A stretch of 64,000 nt of DNA from CAYNSB01 sp964399625 (GTDB lineage Bacteria; Planctomycetota; Phycisphaerae; Phycisphaerales; UBA1924): contig CAYNSB010000010.1 of assembly GCA_964399625.1 (NCBI GenBank), positions 18,832 through 82,831 of the forward strand, read 5' to 3'. Positions within the stretch are counted from its first letter, which is position 1. Each line of letters begins with the position of its first letter. A program made the translations under genes and the position numbers. The notes below the pieces were generated by a model. The model searched no databases and had not been told where the DNA came from. It was given only the letters and a program-made list of their open reading frames with translations. This document shows, in pieces, positions 49,676 through 57,657 of the stretch.

Positions 49676-51049
49676 TCAGGCACGTCGCAGCACGACCGCG
49701 GCGTTCTGCCCGCCGAGCGAGCCCGTGCACACGAGCACGTGACGCAGCTCGGCCCCGCGCGAGGCGGCCGGGCCCGCGTCCAGCCCGCCGGGCACTCGTC
49801 CTGCGTGCAGACGTGCCGGGAGCCTCTGCTCGCGCACGCACATCGCGCCCACCGCCACCGCGAGCCCGCCCTGGCCCGCGAGCGCGTCGCCGATCGCGGG
49901 CGTGAGCGTCACCAGCGGCACACGGGCCAGCCTCGCGCCGAACACCGCGCGCAGCGCACCCTCTTCGCCCTTGTCCATCGCGCGGATGCCGCTGGCGTGG
50001 GGCACGATCGCGTCGATCGTGTCGGGCGAGATCCCCGCGTCATCGATCGCGTTCTCGATCGCGTAGCGCAGACCCTCGTCGATGTCCGCGTCGAGCCCGC
50101 CGCGCATCCACGCGTCCTCGCTCGATGCCGATTGCCCCGACCCGTATCCCACGACCTCCGCGTGGACTGTCGCGCCCCGCGCGATCGCGGCCTCGCGGTC
50201 CTCGAGGATCAGAATCCCCGCGCCCTCGCCAAGCAATTGCCCCGGCGCCTCGGCGTCGAACGGACGCACGACGCGCGAGCCGTCGACCTCGTCGCCCGTC
50301 GCGGCCAGACGCCGCACGAGTTCCATGCGCTCGAAGCGGAACAGGTTCAGGGCGCTCTCGGCGCCGCCCGAGAAGCACGCCGTCGCATCGCCACGCTGGA
50401 TGATCCGCGTGCTCTCGCCGATCGAGAGCAGCCCGCTCGCCTCCACGCAGGTGATCGTGTTGCTGGGCCCCTCCGCGCCGTGGATGATGGTGACGTGGCA
50501 CGCGAGCATGTTGGGCAGGTACTTGAGCATCCACAGCGGCGGCAGGTTGTTCATCGCCCCGCCGCCCTTGGCTCCGCCCGGCCCCTCTTCCGTGCCCCAC
50601 GCGCGGAGGTCCACCCCACCGCTGCCCGAGGGCCTCGCGGTCGCCAGCGCGGCCGTCAGTTCCTCCGCCTCGGCCGCGATGAGCCCGGCGCCGATCTGGC
50701 ATCCCACGCGTGACGCGGGATAGGTCGTCGCGTCCGTGGATTCCTCGGGAAGCGTGCCGCGCGTGACCAGCTTGGCGTCCTCCACCGCGAGCTTCGCGGC
50801 GGCGACCGCGAGCTCGGTGTCGCGGCACATCACCTTCACCGCCTTGCGGTACCCCTTGGGCACGAAGTCCTTGGCGCCCGTGAACGCCGCGGCTGCACCG
50901 CCCAGCCGGCACGCGAACCCGTCCGCGTTGAACGCGGACACCTTCCCGAGACCGCTCTTGCCCGCGCACAGCCCCTGCCAGAGCGCCTCCGAGCCCACGC
51001 CCAACGCGGAAACTGCGCCGATGCCCGTAATGACCACGCGTCGCGACAT
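49676..51049 (-). CDS. Divergent beta-ketoacyl synthase lacking one catalytic histidine
   Basis: A 457-residue thiolase-fold condensing enzyme. It starts RRVVITGIGAVSALG and ends VCTGSLGGQNAAVVLRR. The nucleophile Cys is kept but in the altered setting NTITCVEASG (about residue 201); the first His is in VPHASGIRAMDKGE (about 350), while the second His position reads AIGDALAGQGG, with Asp instead of His and no preceding Lys. It may be a chain-length-factor-like partner of the complete ketosynthase encoded downstream, or a decarboxylating variant. TACAGT ends 7 nt before the ATG, divergent from the beta-lactamase-like gene. Confidence 0.88.
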   Translation of the reverse strand: MSRRVVITGIGAVSALGVGSEALWQGLCAGKSGLGKVSAFNADGFACRLGGAAAAFTGAKDFVPKGYRKAVKVMCRDTELAVAAAKLAVEDAKLVTRGTLPEESTDATTYPASRVGCQIGAGLIAAEAEELTAALATARPSGSGGVDLRAWGTEEGPGGAKGGGAMNNLPPLWMLKYLPNMLACHVTIIHGAEGPSNTITCVEASGLLSIGESTRIIQRGDATACFSGGAESALNLFRFERMELVRRLAATGDEVDGSRVVRPFDAEAPGQLLGEGAGILILEDREAAIARGATVHAEVVGYGSGQSASSEDAWMRGGLDADIDEGLRYAIENAIDDAGISPDTIDAIVPHASGIRAMDKGEEGALRAVFGARLARVPLVTLTPAIGDALAGQGGLAVAVGAMCVREQRLPARLHAGRVPGGLDAGPAASRGAELRHVLVCTGSLGGQNAAVVLRRA

Positions 51050-51056
51050 GCGGGCA

Positions 51057-51062
51057 ACTGTA
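51057..51062 (-). promoter_or_regulatory. -10 box of the divergent ketosynthase gene, leaderless type
   Basis: TACAGT on the minus strand ends 7 nt before the ATG at 51049. It faces a second leaderless promoter (51101-51106) on the other strand. Confidence 0.45.
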
Positions 51063-51100
51063 CGGAGGTATCCACGCGAAAGGGATGCGCCCACGTTCCG

Positions 51101-51106
51101 TACTAT
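51101..51106 (+). promoter_or_regulatory. -10 box of the beta-lactamase-like gene, leaderless type
   Basis: TACTAT ends 6 nt before the ATG at 51113; no ribosome site. Confidence 0.6.
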
Positions 51107-51112
51107 CCGCGC

Positions 51113-52696
51113 ATGACGCACCTCCTCCGAGCCGCGACCCTCGCCCTGCTCTGCACCCTCGCCGCATGCGTCACGGCCTACGACCCCTCGGCCCGCGACG
51201 ACCTGGGGCTTGATTCGCAAGCGAAGCAGGCGGGCGTGGAGCGGCCCGCCACCCGCGCGAGCAAGCAGCCCGCGAGCGCCCCGCCCGCGCGTGCCGCGTC
51301 CCAACCCGAATCGGCGCGACCGGCGGCGTCGCCCGCGTCGGCCCCGCAGACGGCGTCGAGCGCGCTCGCGCTACCCGAGTCGCCCGCGGGCAAGCAGTTG
51401 GCGTGGTTCCTCACGGTCCTCAACGGCGCGGACATCTCCTCCCCCAAGGCGCGCGAGGCCGTGGAGTCCCGCTTCGACCCGCGATTCCTCGCCAAGGTCC
51501 CGGTCGCAAAGCTCGAGGACGTGACGCGCTCCTGGCGGCGCGACCAGTTCGCCGACGGCTCCTGCTCTCTCGTCAAATCCTCGCCCGCGGGCGAATCGTC
51601 GCTCGTCGCGTTCGTCCTAGGCGACACGACCTCTCGCTACACCCAGGTCCGCCTCGAAACCGGCGCCGACGGTCGGATCGTCACGCTCCTGCTCTCGCCG
51701 ACGACGGAGTTGGCGGCGCGTGGCGTGGCGAACTGGGAAGCGCTCGACGCGGAGTTCGCCAAGATCGCCTCCCCCAAGGGCGCCGCGTCCACGCGATCGC
51801 TCGCCTTCGGCGCGTACCGACTTGGCGGCGACTCGCCCGCCCCCACTCCCGCCGCGCTGCACGAGTACGGCGCGGGCCAGTCGCTGGCGATCGGCTCCAC
51901 CTTCAAGCTCTACATCCTCGCGGCCCTGGGCGAGGAGGCCGCGGCGGGCCGCCTGAAGTGGTCGGACCCCGTCCGCATCTCCGACGACCTCAAGAGCCTG
52001 CCCAGCGGGACGATGCAGCTCGAGCAGGAGGGCGCCGAGTTCACCATCGAGCAGTTCGCGGCGAAGATGATCTCCATCTCGGACAACACCGCGACGGACC
52101 ACCTGCTCGATCGCGTGGGCCGCGAGAAGGTCGAGGCGGTGATGGCCCGCCTCCACTCGACGCCCGCCCTCAACACGCCCTTCCTCTCAACCATGGACAT
52201 GTTCCGGATGAAGCTCGGCGCCGATCGCGGGCTCGCCCAGCGCTACGCCAGCGCTGATGTCCCGGCGCGGCGCGCTCTGCTCGCCAAGGACGGGGACGTG
52301 CGCAAGCAGACGCCGAGCCTGGCGATGGCGGCCTTCTGGAAGGTGCCGTACCACATCGAGGTCGAGTGGTTCGCCTCCCCGATGGACCTGGCGCGAGTCA
52401 TGGCGGACCTGCGTCGCCTCGAGCAGCTCCCGGGCAACGAGGCGATCGGGCGGGTCCTGCGCATCAACCCCGGGCTCGCCCTGGGGCCGGCGTGGGCGAG
52501 CATCGCGTACAAGGGCGGGTCCGAGCCCGGCGTGCTCAGCATGACCTGGCTCCTGCAGCGCAAGGGCGCGCCGGGGCGATCGGACGCCTGGTTCGTCCTC
52601 ACGCTCACCATGAACGACACCGCCAAGGACATCGATCAGCCGGCGTTCATCTCGCTCGCCACCAGCGCCGCCACGCTGCTCGAGGGTGTGCCATGA
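51113..52696 (+). CDS. Class A beta-lactamase-fold serine hydrolase, lipoprotein
   Basis: A 527-residue exported protein with lipobox LAAC after a Sec signal, a 60-residue Ala/Ser/Pro linker, a small N-terminal domain (about 95-215, DUF4440-like in length) and a penicillin-binding fold. Catalytic motifs are IGSTFKLYILAAL (SxxK), ISISDNTATDHLL (SDN) and IAYKGGSEPGV (KTG equivalent). The Omega-loop Glu-x-x-Leu-Asn motif needed for fast deacylation is not evident, so a peptidase or binding role is as likely as antibiotic hydrolysis. Located in the periplasm or outer membrane. Transcript probably leaderless. Confidence 0.85.
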   Translation: MTHLLRAATLALLCTLAACVTAYDPSARDDLGLDSQAKQAGVERPATRASKQPASAPPARAASQPESARPAASPASAPQTASSALALPESPAGKQLAWFLTVLNGADISSPKAREAVESRFDPRFLAKVPVAKLEDVTRSWRRDQFADGSCSLVKSSPAGESSLVAFVLGDTTSRYTQVRLETGADGRIVTLLLSPTTELAARGVANWEALDAEFAKIASPKGAASTRSLAFGAYRLGGDSPAPTPAALHEYGAGQSLAIGSTFKLYILAALGEEAAAGRLKWSDPVRISDDLKSLPSGTMQLEQEGAEFTIEQFAAKMISISDNTATDHLLDRVGREKVEAVMARLHSTPALNTPFLSTMDMFRMKLGADRGLAQRYASADVPARRALLAKDGDVRKQTPSLAMAAFWKVPYHIEVEWFASPMDLARVMADLRRLEQLPGNEAIGRVLRINPGLALGPAWASIAYKGGSEPGVLSMTWLLQRKGAPGRSDAWFVLTLTMNDTAKDIDQPAFISLATSAATLLEGVP

Positions 52697-52728
52697 CCCA
52701 CGGCTGATCCCGGCGGGACCGCCCGGCC

Positions 52729-52734
52729 GATACT
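52729..52734 (+). promoter_or_regulatory. -10-like box of the two-helix membrane protein gene
   Basis: GATACT ends 7 nt before the ATG at 52742; the first base departs from TANNNT, so support is weaker. Confidence 0.3.
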
Positions 52735-52741
52735 CCCACCG

Positions 52742-53287
52742 ATGGACGCTGTTTCCGACACGCGCCCGGTCCGCGCCCCGATCGAGCTCCTCGATCCGGG
52801 TTGGCTGTACCTGCTCGCGGGGCTCGCGATGATCGCCTGCTCCCTGCTCCTGCCCGCGATGGAGGACCTGGGCGAGGTGCGGTACCAGCGGGACCGCGCC
52901 CTGGCCCTGGAAGCCCATCGCCTCAAGCGACTGGACAACTACGAGCAGTACCTCTCGGCCGTGCAGCGTGAGGAGCCGGCGCTCGTCATGAGCCTGGCCG
53001 CGACCCAACTGAACCAGGTGCCCGCCAACCGCGGGCTCGTGCTGGAGCCGGCGAATCTCTTCTCCGATCCCGAGGGCTCGATCGCCGCGTCGCCTCTGGC
53101 GGGGCTCGAGCCCCCGCCGATCGAGCTGCCCGAGCGCCATCGCGTCGAGTCGTACCTCGCCCGCTGGACGCGCAGCGACGCGATCCGTCCCTGGCTGATG
53201 GCCGGCGGGGCGCTGTGCGTGCTCATCGGGCTGCTCCCGAGATCCACGCCACGCAAGTCGCCCGACGCGCTCGCGGGCATGGCCTGA
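52742..53287 (+). CDS. Hypothetical two-helix membrane protein upstream of rnpA
   Basis: Family not recognised. The 181-residue protein has hydrophobic segments at about 22-40 (LYLLAGLAMIACSLLLPAM) and 151-165 (AGGALCVLIGLLP), with a charged, helical middle (VRYQRDRALALEAHRLKRLDNYEQYL) that is probably extracytoplasmic coiled coil. It ends 46 nt before rnpA in the same direction. Its position next to rnpA-yidD suggests a conserved envelope role, but this is only context. Confidence 0.6.
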   Translation: MDAVSDTRPVRAPIELLDPGWLYLLAGLAMIACSLLLPAMEDLGEVRYQRDRALALEAHRLKRLDNYEQYLSAVQREEPALVMSLAATQLNQVPANRGLVLEPANLFSDPEGSIAASPLAGLEPPPIELPERHRVESYLARWTRSDAIRPWLMAGGALCVLIGLLPRSTPRKSPDALAGMA

Positions 53288-53322
53288 TACGACTCCGGGG
53301 CGTTGCGCCCGCAGGCCCTGGG

Positions 53323-53328
53323 TACCCT
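53323..53328 (+). promoter_or_regulatory. -10 box of rnpA, leaderless type
   Basis: TACCCT ends 5 nt before the GTG at 53334; no ribosome site. Confidence 0.45.
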
Positions 53329-53333
53329 TCGGC

Positions 53334-53780
53334 GTGTCCCGACTCACCTTCCGCGCCCGACACCGCCTCACCCACGCGCGCCAGTTCCAGGCGACCCAGC
53401 GCCGGGGCGTGAAGCGCGTGAGCGGGCCTGTCCAAGCGAGCGTCCTTCCCAACGACCTGCCCCACTGGCGGCTCGGGCTATCCATCGGACGCCGACTCGG
53501 CGGCGCGGTCCAGCGCAACGCCTTCAAGCGCCTCTTGCGCGAGGCGTTCCGATTGAGCCAGCACGATCTGCCGACGTGGACCCGGGATTCGGGAACTCAT
53601 CTACCAAACGCGAATGCCGAATCCGGAATCCCGATTCCCGCGCCCTCTTCCGCCTACGACCTCGTCCTCGCCCTCCGCCCCCACGAGCCGCTGACGCTCG
53701 ACGCCTACCGCGCCATACTTCTCGAACTGGCCCACGCGGCCCACCGAGACTGGGAGCGCCGGCGCGGCAAGGGAACATGA
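53334..53780 (+). CDS. rnpA: Ribonuclease P protein component with in-frame insert
   Basis: Protein subunit of RNase P, which assists 5' processing of pre-tRNA. The core is LTFRARHRLTHARQFQATQRRG, LGLSIGRRLGGAVQRNAFKRLLREAFR (the RNR-type signature) and a C-terminal VLALRPHEPLTLDAYRAILLELAH. Between them sits an extra segment of about 24 residues (near 83-107: TRDSGTHLPNANAESGIPIP...) encoded by palindromic DNA (53583-53641). At 148 residues it is longer than the usual 110-125. GTG start; 3 nt separate it from yidD. No rpmH was seen upstream, where it usually lies. Confidence 0.92.
   Translation: MSRLTFRARHRLTHARQFQATQRRGVKRVSGPVQASVLPNDLPHWRLGLSIGRRLGGAVQRNAFKRLLREAFRLSQHDLPTWTRDSGTHLPNANAESGIPIPAPSSAYDLVLALRPHEPLTLDAYRAILLELAHAAHRDWERRRGKGT
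53583..53641 (+). repeat. Palindromic (REP-like) insert inside rnpA
   Basis: CCGGGATTCGGGAA at the left and CCGAATCCGGAATCCCGATTCCCG at the right form an imperfect hairpin (CGGGATTC pairs with GAATCCCG), with reiterated GGATTC/GAATCC units. It keeps the rnpA frame open, as expected of a small mobile palindrome tolerated in a surface loop. Confidence 0.55.
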
Positions 53781-53783
53781 ACC

Positions 53784-54044
53784 GTGTTCGCCCGCCCGTT
53801 CATCCTCCTCATCCGCCTCTACCAGGTCACCCTTGGCCCCTTCCTCGGCGGGCGCTGCCGATTCCACCCCTCCTGTTCCGCGTACGCCCTGGACGCCTAT
53901 CGCCTGCACGGCCCCTTGCGAGGCACGTGGCTGACGATCCGTCGCCTCTCCCGATGCCATCCACTGGGTGGGCACGGGTTCGACCCTGTGCCGCTGCCCC
54001 GAGATGGCCTGCCGCCCTCGCGGACCGACTCCGTCGCACCCTGA
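53784..54044 (+). CDS. yidD: Membrane protein insertion efficiency factor YidD
   Basis: An 86-residue peripheral membrane protein assisting YidC. The family signature RLYQVTLGPFLGGRCRFHPSCSAYALDAY with paired cysteines, then RLSRCHPLGGHGFDPVP, is complete. The start is GTG 53784, 3 nt after rnpA, the standard rnpA-yidD order; yidC is not in the window. Confidence 0.95.
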   Translation: MFARPFILLIRLYQVTLGPFLGGRCRFHPSCSAYALDAYRLHGPLRGTWLTIRRLSRCHPLGGHGFDPVPLPRDGLPPSRTDSVAP

Positions 54045-54084
54045 CGAGGCCGCCCGGGGGTCATCGCCCCTGCTTTCTCCTTAC

Positions 54085-54090
54085 TAACAT
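54085..54090 (+). promoter_or_regulatory. -10 box of the TetR gene, leaderless type
   Basis: TAACAT ends 5 nt before the GTG at 54096, which supports that start over the TTG at 54090. Confidence 0.4.
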
Positions 54091-54095
54091 TGGGC

Positions 54096-54713
54096 GTGAG
54101 CCGTCTCCCCGCTTCCCAACGCCGCGAGCAGTTGCTGGACTGCGCCGCCGAACTTTTCGCCCGAAACGGGTACGCGCGGGCGACGACCGCCCAGCTCGCC
54201 AAGGCCGCGGGCGTCACCGAGCCCATCATCTACCGCCACTTCGAGTCCAAGCGTGATCTCTTCGTCGCGCTCATCGAGCGGACGGGGCGCGAGAGCATCG
54301 CGCGATGGGAGCGCCACCTGAGCGACGCGGACGATCCGGCCGATCGCCTCCGGCGTCTCGTGGGCGACAACCCGATGGTCGCCGAGCCGCACAAGCAGTC
54401 GTACCGCGTGATCCTCCAGGCGATCTCCGAGGTGGACGATCCGGTCATCCACGACGCACTGCGGAACCACATCAAGGCCCTGCACGCCTTTCTCGTCGAG
54501 GAGATCGAGGAGGCCCAGAAGGACCACAAGGTCACCCAGCGCTTCAGCGCCGAGATCATCGCGTGGATCCTCATCCACATGGGGCTGGGCTACGGCGTGC
54601 TCACGGCGATGAACATCGCCAACCAGGGCGTCGATCAGCACGGCGCGCACGTGAAAGAGGTCATCGCCCGCCTGCTCGTGGGCAAGCCGGGCTCTGCCGA
54701 GTCCAAGGATTAG
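54096..54713 (+). CDS. TetR-family transcriptional regulator
   Basis: A 205-residue regulator. The helix-turn-helix lies in residues about 8-52: RREQLLDCAAELFARNGYARATTAQLAKAAGVTEPIIYRHFESKRDLF, with a helical ligand-binding C-terminal domain of average length. GTG 54096 is preferred, matching the -10 box; TTG 54090 would add two residues. It ends 6 nt before the convergent Mla-type ATPase gene. Its targets may include the nearby lipid-transport genes, but no operator was identified. Confidence 0.88.
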   Translation: MSRLPASQRREQLLDCAAELFARNGYARATTAQLAKAAGVTEPIIYRHFESKRDLFVALIERTGRESIARWERHLSDADDPADRLRRLVGDNPMVAEPHKQSYRVILQAISEVDDPVIHDALRNHIKALHAFLVEEIEEAQKDHKVTQRFSAEIIAWILIHMGLGYGVLTAMNIANQGVDQHGAHVKEVIARLLVGKPGSAESKD

Positions 54714-54719
54714 GCCACC

Positions 54720-55538
54720 TTACTCCCTGGCCTGAAGCACGGGCATGGCCCGCAGGTACTCCTGGGCCACCGGGTGCGGGCTCGCCTCGAACTGCTCGTA
54801 CGACCCGTCGAAGCACACGCCCGCACGGTGGAGCATGATCACCCGCGGGCGCACGCGTCGCAGCAGTTCCTTGTCGTGCGTCACGATGATCGTTGTACGG
54901 CGCGCGCCGTCGGGCCTGGAGCGATGGTGCTCCGCATGGATAAGTTCGTGCACCTGCGCCCCGATGATGGGGTCCAGCCCCGTGGTGGGCTCGTCGTAGA
55001 AGATCACGATCGGGTCCACGGAGATGGCCCGCGCGATCGCGACGCGCTTGCTCATGCCGCCCGAGAGCTCCTCCCGCTGCTTGAAGATCACGTCGTCCAC
55101 GTCCAGCGCCGCGCGGGACAGAGCCGTTCGCGCCCGCGCCTCGATCTGCGCCTCGTTCAGGTCTGTGTGCTCGCGGAACCACAGGGCGATGTTCTCGTAC
55201 ACCGTCCCGCTGAAGAGCGCGTTCCTCTGGAAAACGATCGACCAGTGCAGGCGGACCGCGTCCAGCTGTTCCCACGACAGCGCGAACAGGTCCACCAGCG
55301 CCGCCGCGCCACCCGAAGAACCTTCCGGGCTGTGGTCCGCGACGAGCACCGAGCCCTCGTCCGGATGCACCAGCCCCGTGAGGATGTCCAGCAGCACGGT
55401 CTTGCCCGAGCCGCTCGCGCCCACGAGCGCCACGATGTCGCCCGTGCGCACCGTCAGGGAGACGTCCTTGAGCACCACGTGCGCTCCGAACGCTTTGTGG
55501 ATCCCCCGCGCCTCGATCTCGATGGGCCCCGCGTCCAT
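54720..55538 (-). CDS. Mla-type ABC transporter ATPase (MlaF-like)
   Basis: A 272-residue ATPase with Walker A GASGSGKTVLLD, Q-loop IVFQRNALFSGTVYENIALW, signature ELSGGMSKRVAIARAI, Walker B IVIFYDEPTTGLDPIIG and switch IIVTHD. The GGMxKR form is characteristic of MlaF/Mkl ATPases that drive MCE-protein lipid transport. It is divergent from the cysteine desulfurase and about 2 kb from a second MlaF-like ATPase and an MlaD protein; no MlaE permease is in the window. TAGGCT lies 6 nt before ATG 55538; a GTG at 55544 is possible. Confidence 0.88.
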   Translation of the reverse strand: MDAGPIEIEARGIHKAFGAHVVLKDVSLTVRTGDIVALVGASGSGKTVLLDILTGLVHPDEGSVLVADHSPEGSSGGAAALVDLFALSWEQLDAVRLHWSIVFQRNALFSGTVYENIALWFREHTDLNEAQIEARARTALSRAALDVDDVIFKQREELSGGMSKRVAIARAISVDPIVIFYDEPTTGLDPIIGAQVHELIHAEHHRSRPDGARRTTIIVTHDKELLRRVRPRVIMLHRAGVCFDGSYEQFEASPHPVAQEYLRAMPVLQARE

Positions 55539-55544
55539 GCGCAC

Positions 55545-55550
55545 AGCCTA
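55545..55550 (-). promoter_or_regulatory. -10 box of the Mla-type ATPase gene, leaderless type
   Basis: TAGGCT on the minus strand ends 6 nt before the ATG at 55538, supporting that ATG over the GTG at 55544. Confidence 0.5.
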
Positions 55551-55582
55551 TTCCCCCCTGCGTCTCTTCGTCTCTCCGTCTC

Positions 55583-55588
55583 TACCCT
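55583..55588 (+). promoter_or_regulatory. -10 box of the cysteine desulfurase gene, leaderless type
   Basis: TACCCT ends 5 nt before the GTG at 55594, which opens MIDLDHNATT, the usual NifS/IscS start. Confidence 0.45.
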
Positions 55589-55593
55589 TTCCC

Positions 55594-56799
55594 GTGATCG
55601 ACCTCGACCACAACGCGACGACCAAGCCCTCGCCGGGCGTCATCGCCGCGATCACTCGCGGGCTCACGGACTTCTACCACAACCCGTCGTCGGTCCATCG
55701 CGCCGGACAGGCCGCACGCCAGCAGATCGAGCTCGCCCGCGCCGACATCGCTCACCTCATCGGAGCAAAGGCCCGCGAGGTCACCTTCTGCTCGGGCGGC
55801 ACCGAGGCGATCAACCTCGTCATCCGTGGCGTCGTTGATGCGTGGGGCGGATCGGCTCGCCATGGCGATGGCGCCGGCGCACCATCCCACAACACCGCCA
55901 CCCCCACGATCCTCTCCACGAGGGTCGAGCACGCCGCGGTCCGCGAACTGCTCGAGTCACTCGAGAAGACCGGGCGAGCGCGCGTGCGCTGGGCCTCCAT
56001 TTCGCGCGAGGGGTTCGTGGATCTTGACGCGCTCGATGCCCTTCTGCCCGGCTGCGCCCTCGCCTCGATTCAATGGGCGAACAACGAGACGGGCACGATC
56101 CAGCCCATCGAGGCCATCGCGGCGCGCTGCCGCACGCATCGCGTCCCGCTCCACGTCGATGGCACCCAGTGGGTCGGCAAGGAGCCCACGAACGTCTCGT
56201 CGCTCAACGCCGACTTCCTGACGTTCTCACCCCACAAGTTCCACGGCCCCAAGGGCGTGGGAGTGCTGTGGTCGCGTGCCGGCGCGCGCCTCAGGCCACA
56301 GGTCCCTGGCGCGCAAGAGCTCGGGCGACGCGGCGGCACCGAGAACGTCCCGGGCATCATGGGCGCGGGCGTCGCCGCGCGCGAGGCGATTCAGTGGCTC
56401 GACGAGGCCGCGGCGCGTTCCCGCCAAGGTTCGCTCCGCGATCGCTTCGAGCGGGCGATCCTCGACGCCATCCCCGACGCCTCGGTCAATGGTTCGTTGA
56501 CGCATCGTCTCTGGAACACGACCAACATCGCGTTCCCGCGCCTCGAGGCCGAGGCCCTGCTCATGATCCTCTCCGAGCAGGGGCTGTGCGCCTCGGCGGG
56601 CGCGGCGTGCTCCTCGGGCTCCCTCGATCCATCCCCCGTGCTGCTGGCGATGGGCATCCCTCCCGAGCTCGCGCACGGGTCGCTCCGCTTCAGCCTCGGA
56701 CGCGAGACAACCCGCAGCGAGATCGACGCGGCAGCCACCATCGTGATCGAGGCGGTGCGCCGACTGAGAAACTCGATGCCCGCTCCACCCAAGACATGA
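55594..56799 (+). CDS. Cysteine desulfurase (NifS/IscS family)
   Basis: PLP enzyme releasing sulfur from cysteine for Fe-S clusters or thio-modifications; MiaB encoded elsewhere in the window is a likely consumer of the clusters. Of 401 residues: LDHNATTKPSPGV, FCSGGTEAINLVI, the PLP contact HVDGTQWVGK, the Schiff-base Lys in FSPHKFHGPKGVG, RRGGTENVPGI and the nucleophile loop ASAGAACSSGSLDPSPVL with the sulfur-carrying Cys. The VDGTQW wording replaces the common VDAVQ. The GTG start is supported by the -10 box. Confidence 0.92.
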   Translation: MIDLDHNATTKPSPGVIAAITRGLTDFYHNPSSVHRAGQAARQQIELARADIAHLIGAKAREVTFCSGGTEAINLVIRGVVDAWGGSARHGDGAGAPSHNTATPTILSTRVEHAAVRELLESLEKTGRARVRWASISREGFVDLDALDALLPGCALASIQWANNETGTIQPIEAIAARCRTHRVPLHVDGTQWVGKEPTNVSSLNADFLTFSPHKFHGPKGVGVLWSRAGARLRPQVPGAQELGRRGGTENVPGIMGAGVAAREAIQWLDEAAARSRQGSLRDRFERAILDAIPDASVNGSLTHRLWNTTNIAFPRLEAEALLMILSEQGLCASAGAACSSGSLDPSPVLLAMGIPPELAHGSLRFSLGRETTRSEIDAAATIVIEAVRRLRNSMPAPPKT

Positions 56800-56835
56800 T
56801 CCGGGGCGGGGCGCTCCCGCACGGAGGGATTCTGC

Positions 56836-56841
56836 TAATCT
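56836..56841 (+). promoter_or_regulatory. Extended -10 box, leaderless type
   Basis: TGCTAATCT, an extended -10 with TAATCT, ends 6 nt before the ATG at 56848. Confidence 0.6.
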
Positions 56842-56847
56842 TGTCGC

Positions 56848-57630
56848 ATGTCCAGAAACCCTTACGCACAGCCCCCGATCACGCCCGACGCCCTGGAGCT
56901 CCGCGAGCCCTCCCGGGTCTCGGGGCTCGCCGTCAGCTCGCTCGTGTTCGGGCTCTTGTGCTGCCTGCCGGTCACGGGGTTCATCGCGACGATCCTCGGC
57001 GGCGCTTCGCTCGTACGAATCTCGCGCTCCGAGGGACGCCTCTCCGGGCGCGGGCTCGCGATCACCGGGCTCGTGCTCGGGCTCATCGGAACGCTGTTCT
57101 ACATCGCCGCCGCCGTGGGAGTCTCGATGGCGGTGAATCAGGTCGGCACCTATGGACCTGCGATCAAGGCGTTCCAAACGGGTGATCGCGTCGCGGCCCG
57201 GGGCGCGCTCAACAACGCCGCTGCCGCCAAGGTCACCGACGAGCAGATGGAGGCCTTCCGCGCGGCGATCACCAGCGAACTCGGAAACTACCAGCGGATC
57301 CCCAAGGGCCTGGGCGGGTGGTTCCGCGATTACATGGCCGTCGGTCAACAGATCCAGAACGCCATGCCCGCCGGGCGCTCGAATCAGGGCATCATTCCGG
57401 TGCCGATCCACTTCGAGAAGGGACTCGCGGTCGCGATGGTCTACTTCGATGAGGGCTCCCCCACTCCGGGCATGCCGCTCGCCAAGAACATCCAGATCAT
57501 CACCCAGAGCGGCAAGTCGATCTGGCTGGTCCCGCCCGACGGCTCCACGGGCAAGTCGAGCGTGCCGCCGGCGTCCTCGCCCGCGACGCCCCAGCCGCCG
57601 CCCGAGGCTCCCAAGCCCGACAAGCCCTGA
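56848..57630 (+). CDS. DUF4190-type membrane protein
   Basis: A 260-residue protein. A Pro-rich N-terminus leads to a DUF4190-like double-helix module (SGLAVSSLVFGLLCCLPVTGF, then a Gly-rich turn GRLSGRGLAITGLVLGLIGTLFY) at about 24-90; a soluble domain of about 120 residues without recognised motifs follows (IPVPIHFEKGLAVAMVYF, IWLVPPDG) and a Pro/Ala tail ends the chain. Function unknown. Preceded by an extended -10 box; the MlaF-type ATPase gene follows 28 nt later with its own box. Confidence 0.65.
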   Translation: MSRNPYAQPPITPDALELREPSRVSGLAVSSLVFGLLCCLPVTGFIATILGGASLVRISRSEGRLSGRGLAITGLVLGLIGTLFYIAAAVGVSMAVNQVGTYGPAIKAFQTGDRVAARGALNNAAAAKVTDEQMEAFRAAITSELGNYQRIPKGLGGWFRDYMAVGQQIQNAMPAGRSNQGIIPVPIHFEKGLAVAMVYFDEGSPTPGMPLAKNIQIITQSGKSIWLVPPDGSTGKSSVPPASSPATPQPPPEAPKPDKP

Positions 57631-57646
57631 CGCCCCGCCCTGTCGG

Positions 57647-57652
57647 TACACT
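57647..57652 (+). promoter_or_regulatory. -10 box of the second MlaF-like gene, leaderless type
   Basis: TACACT ends 5 nt before the GTG at 57658. Confidence 0.5.
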
Positions 57653-57657
57653 TTGGC

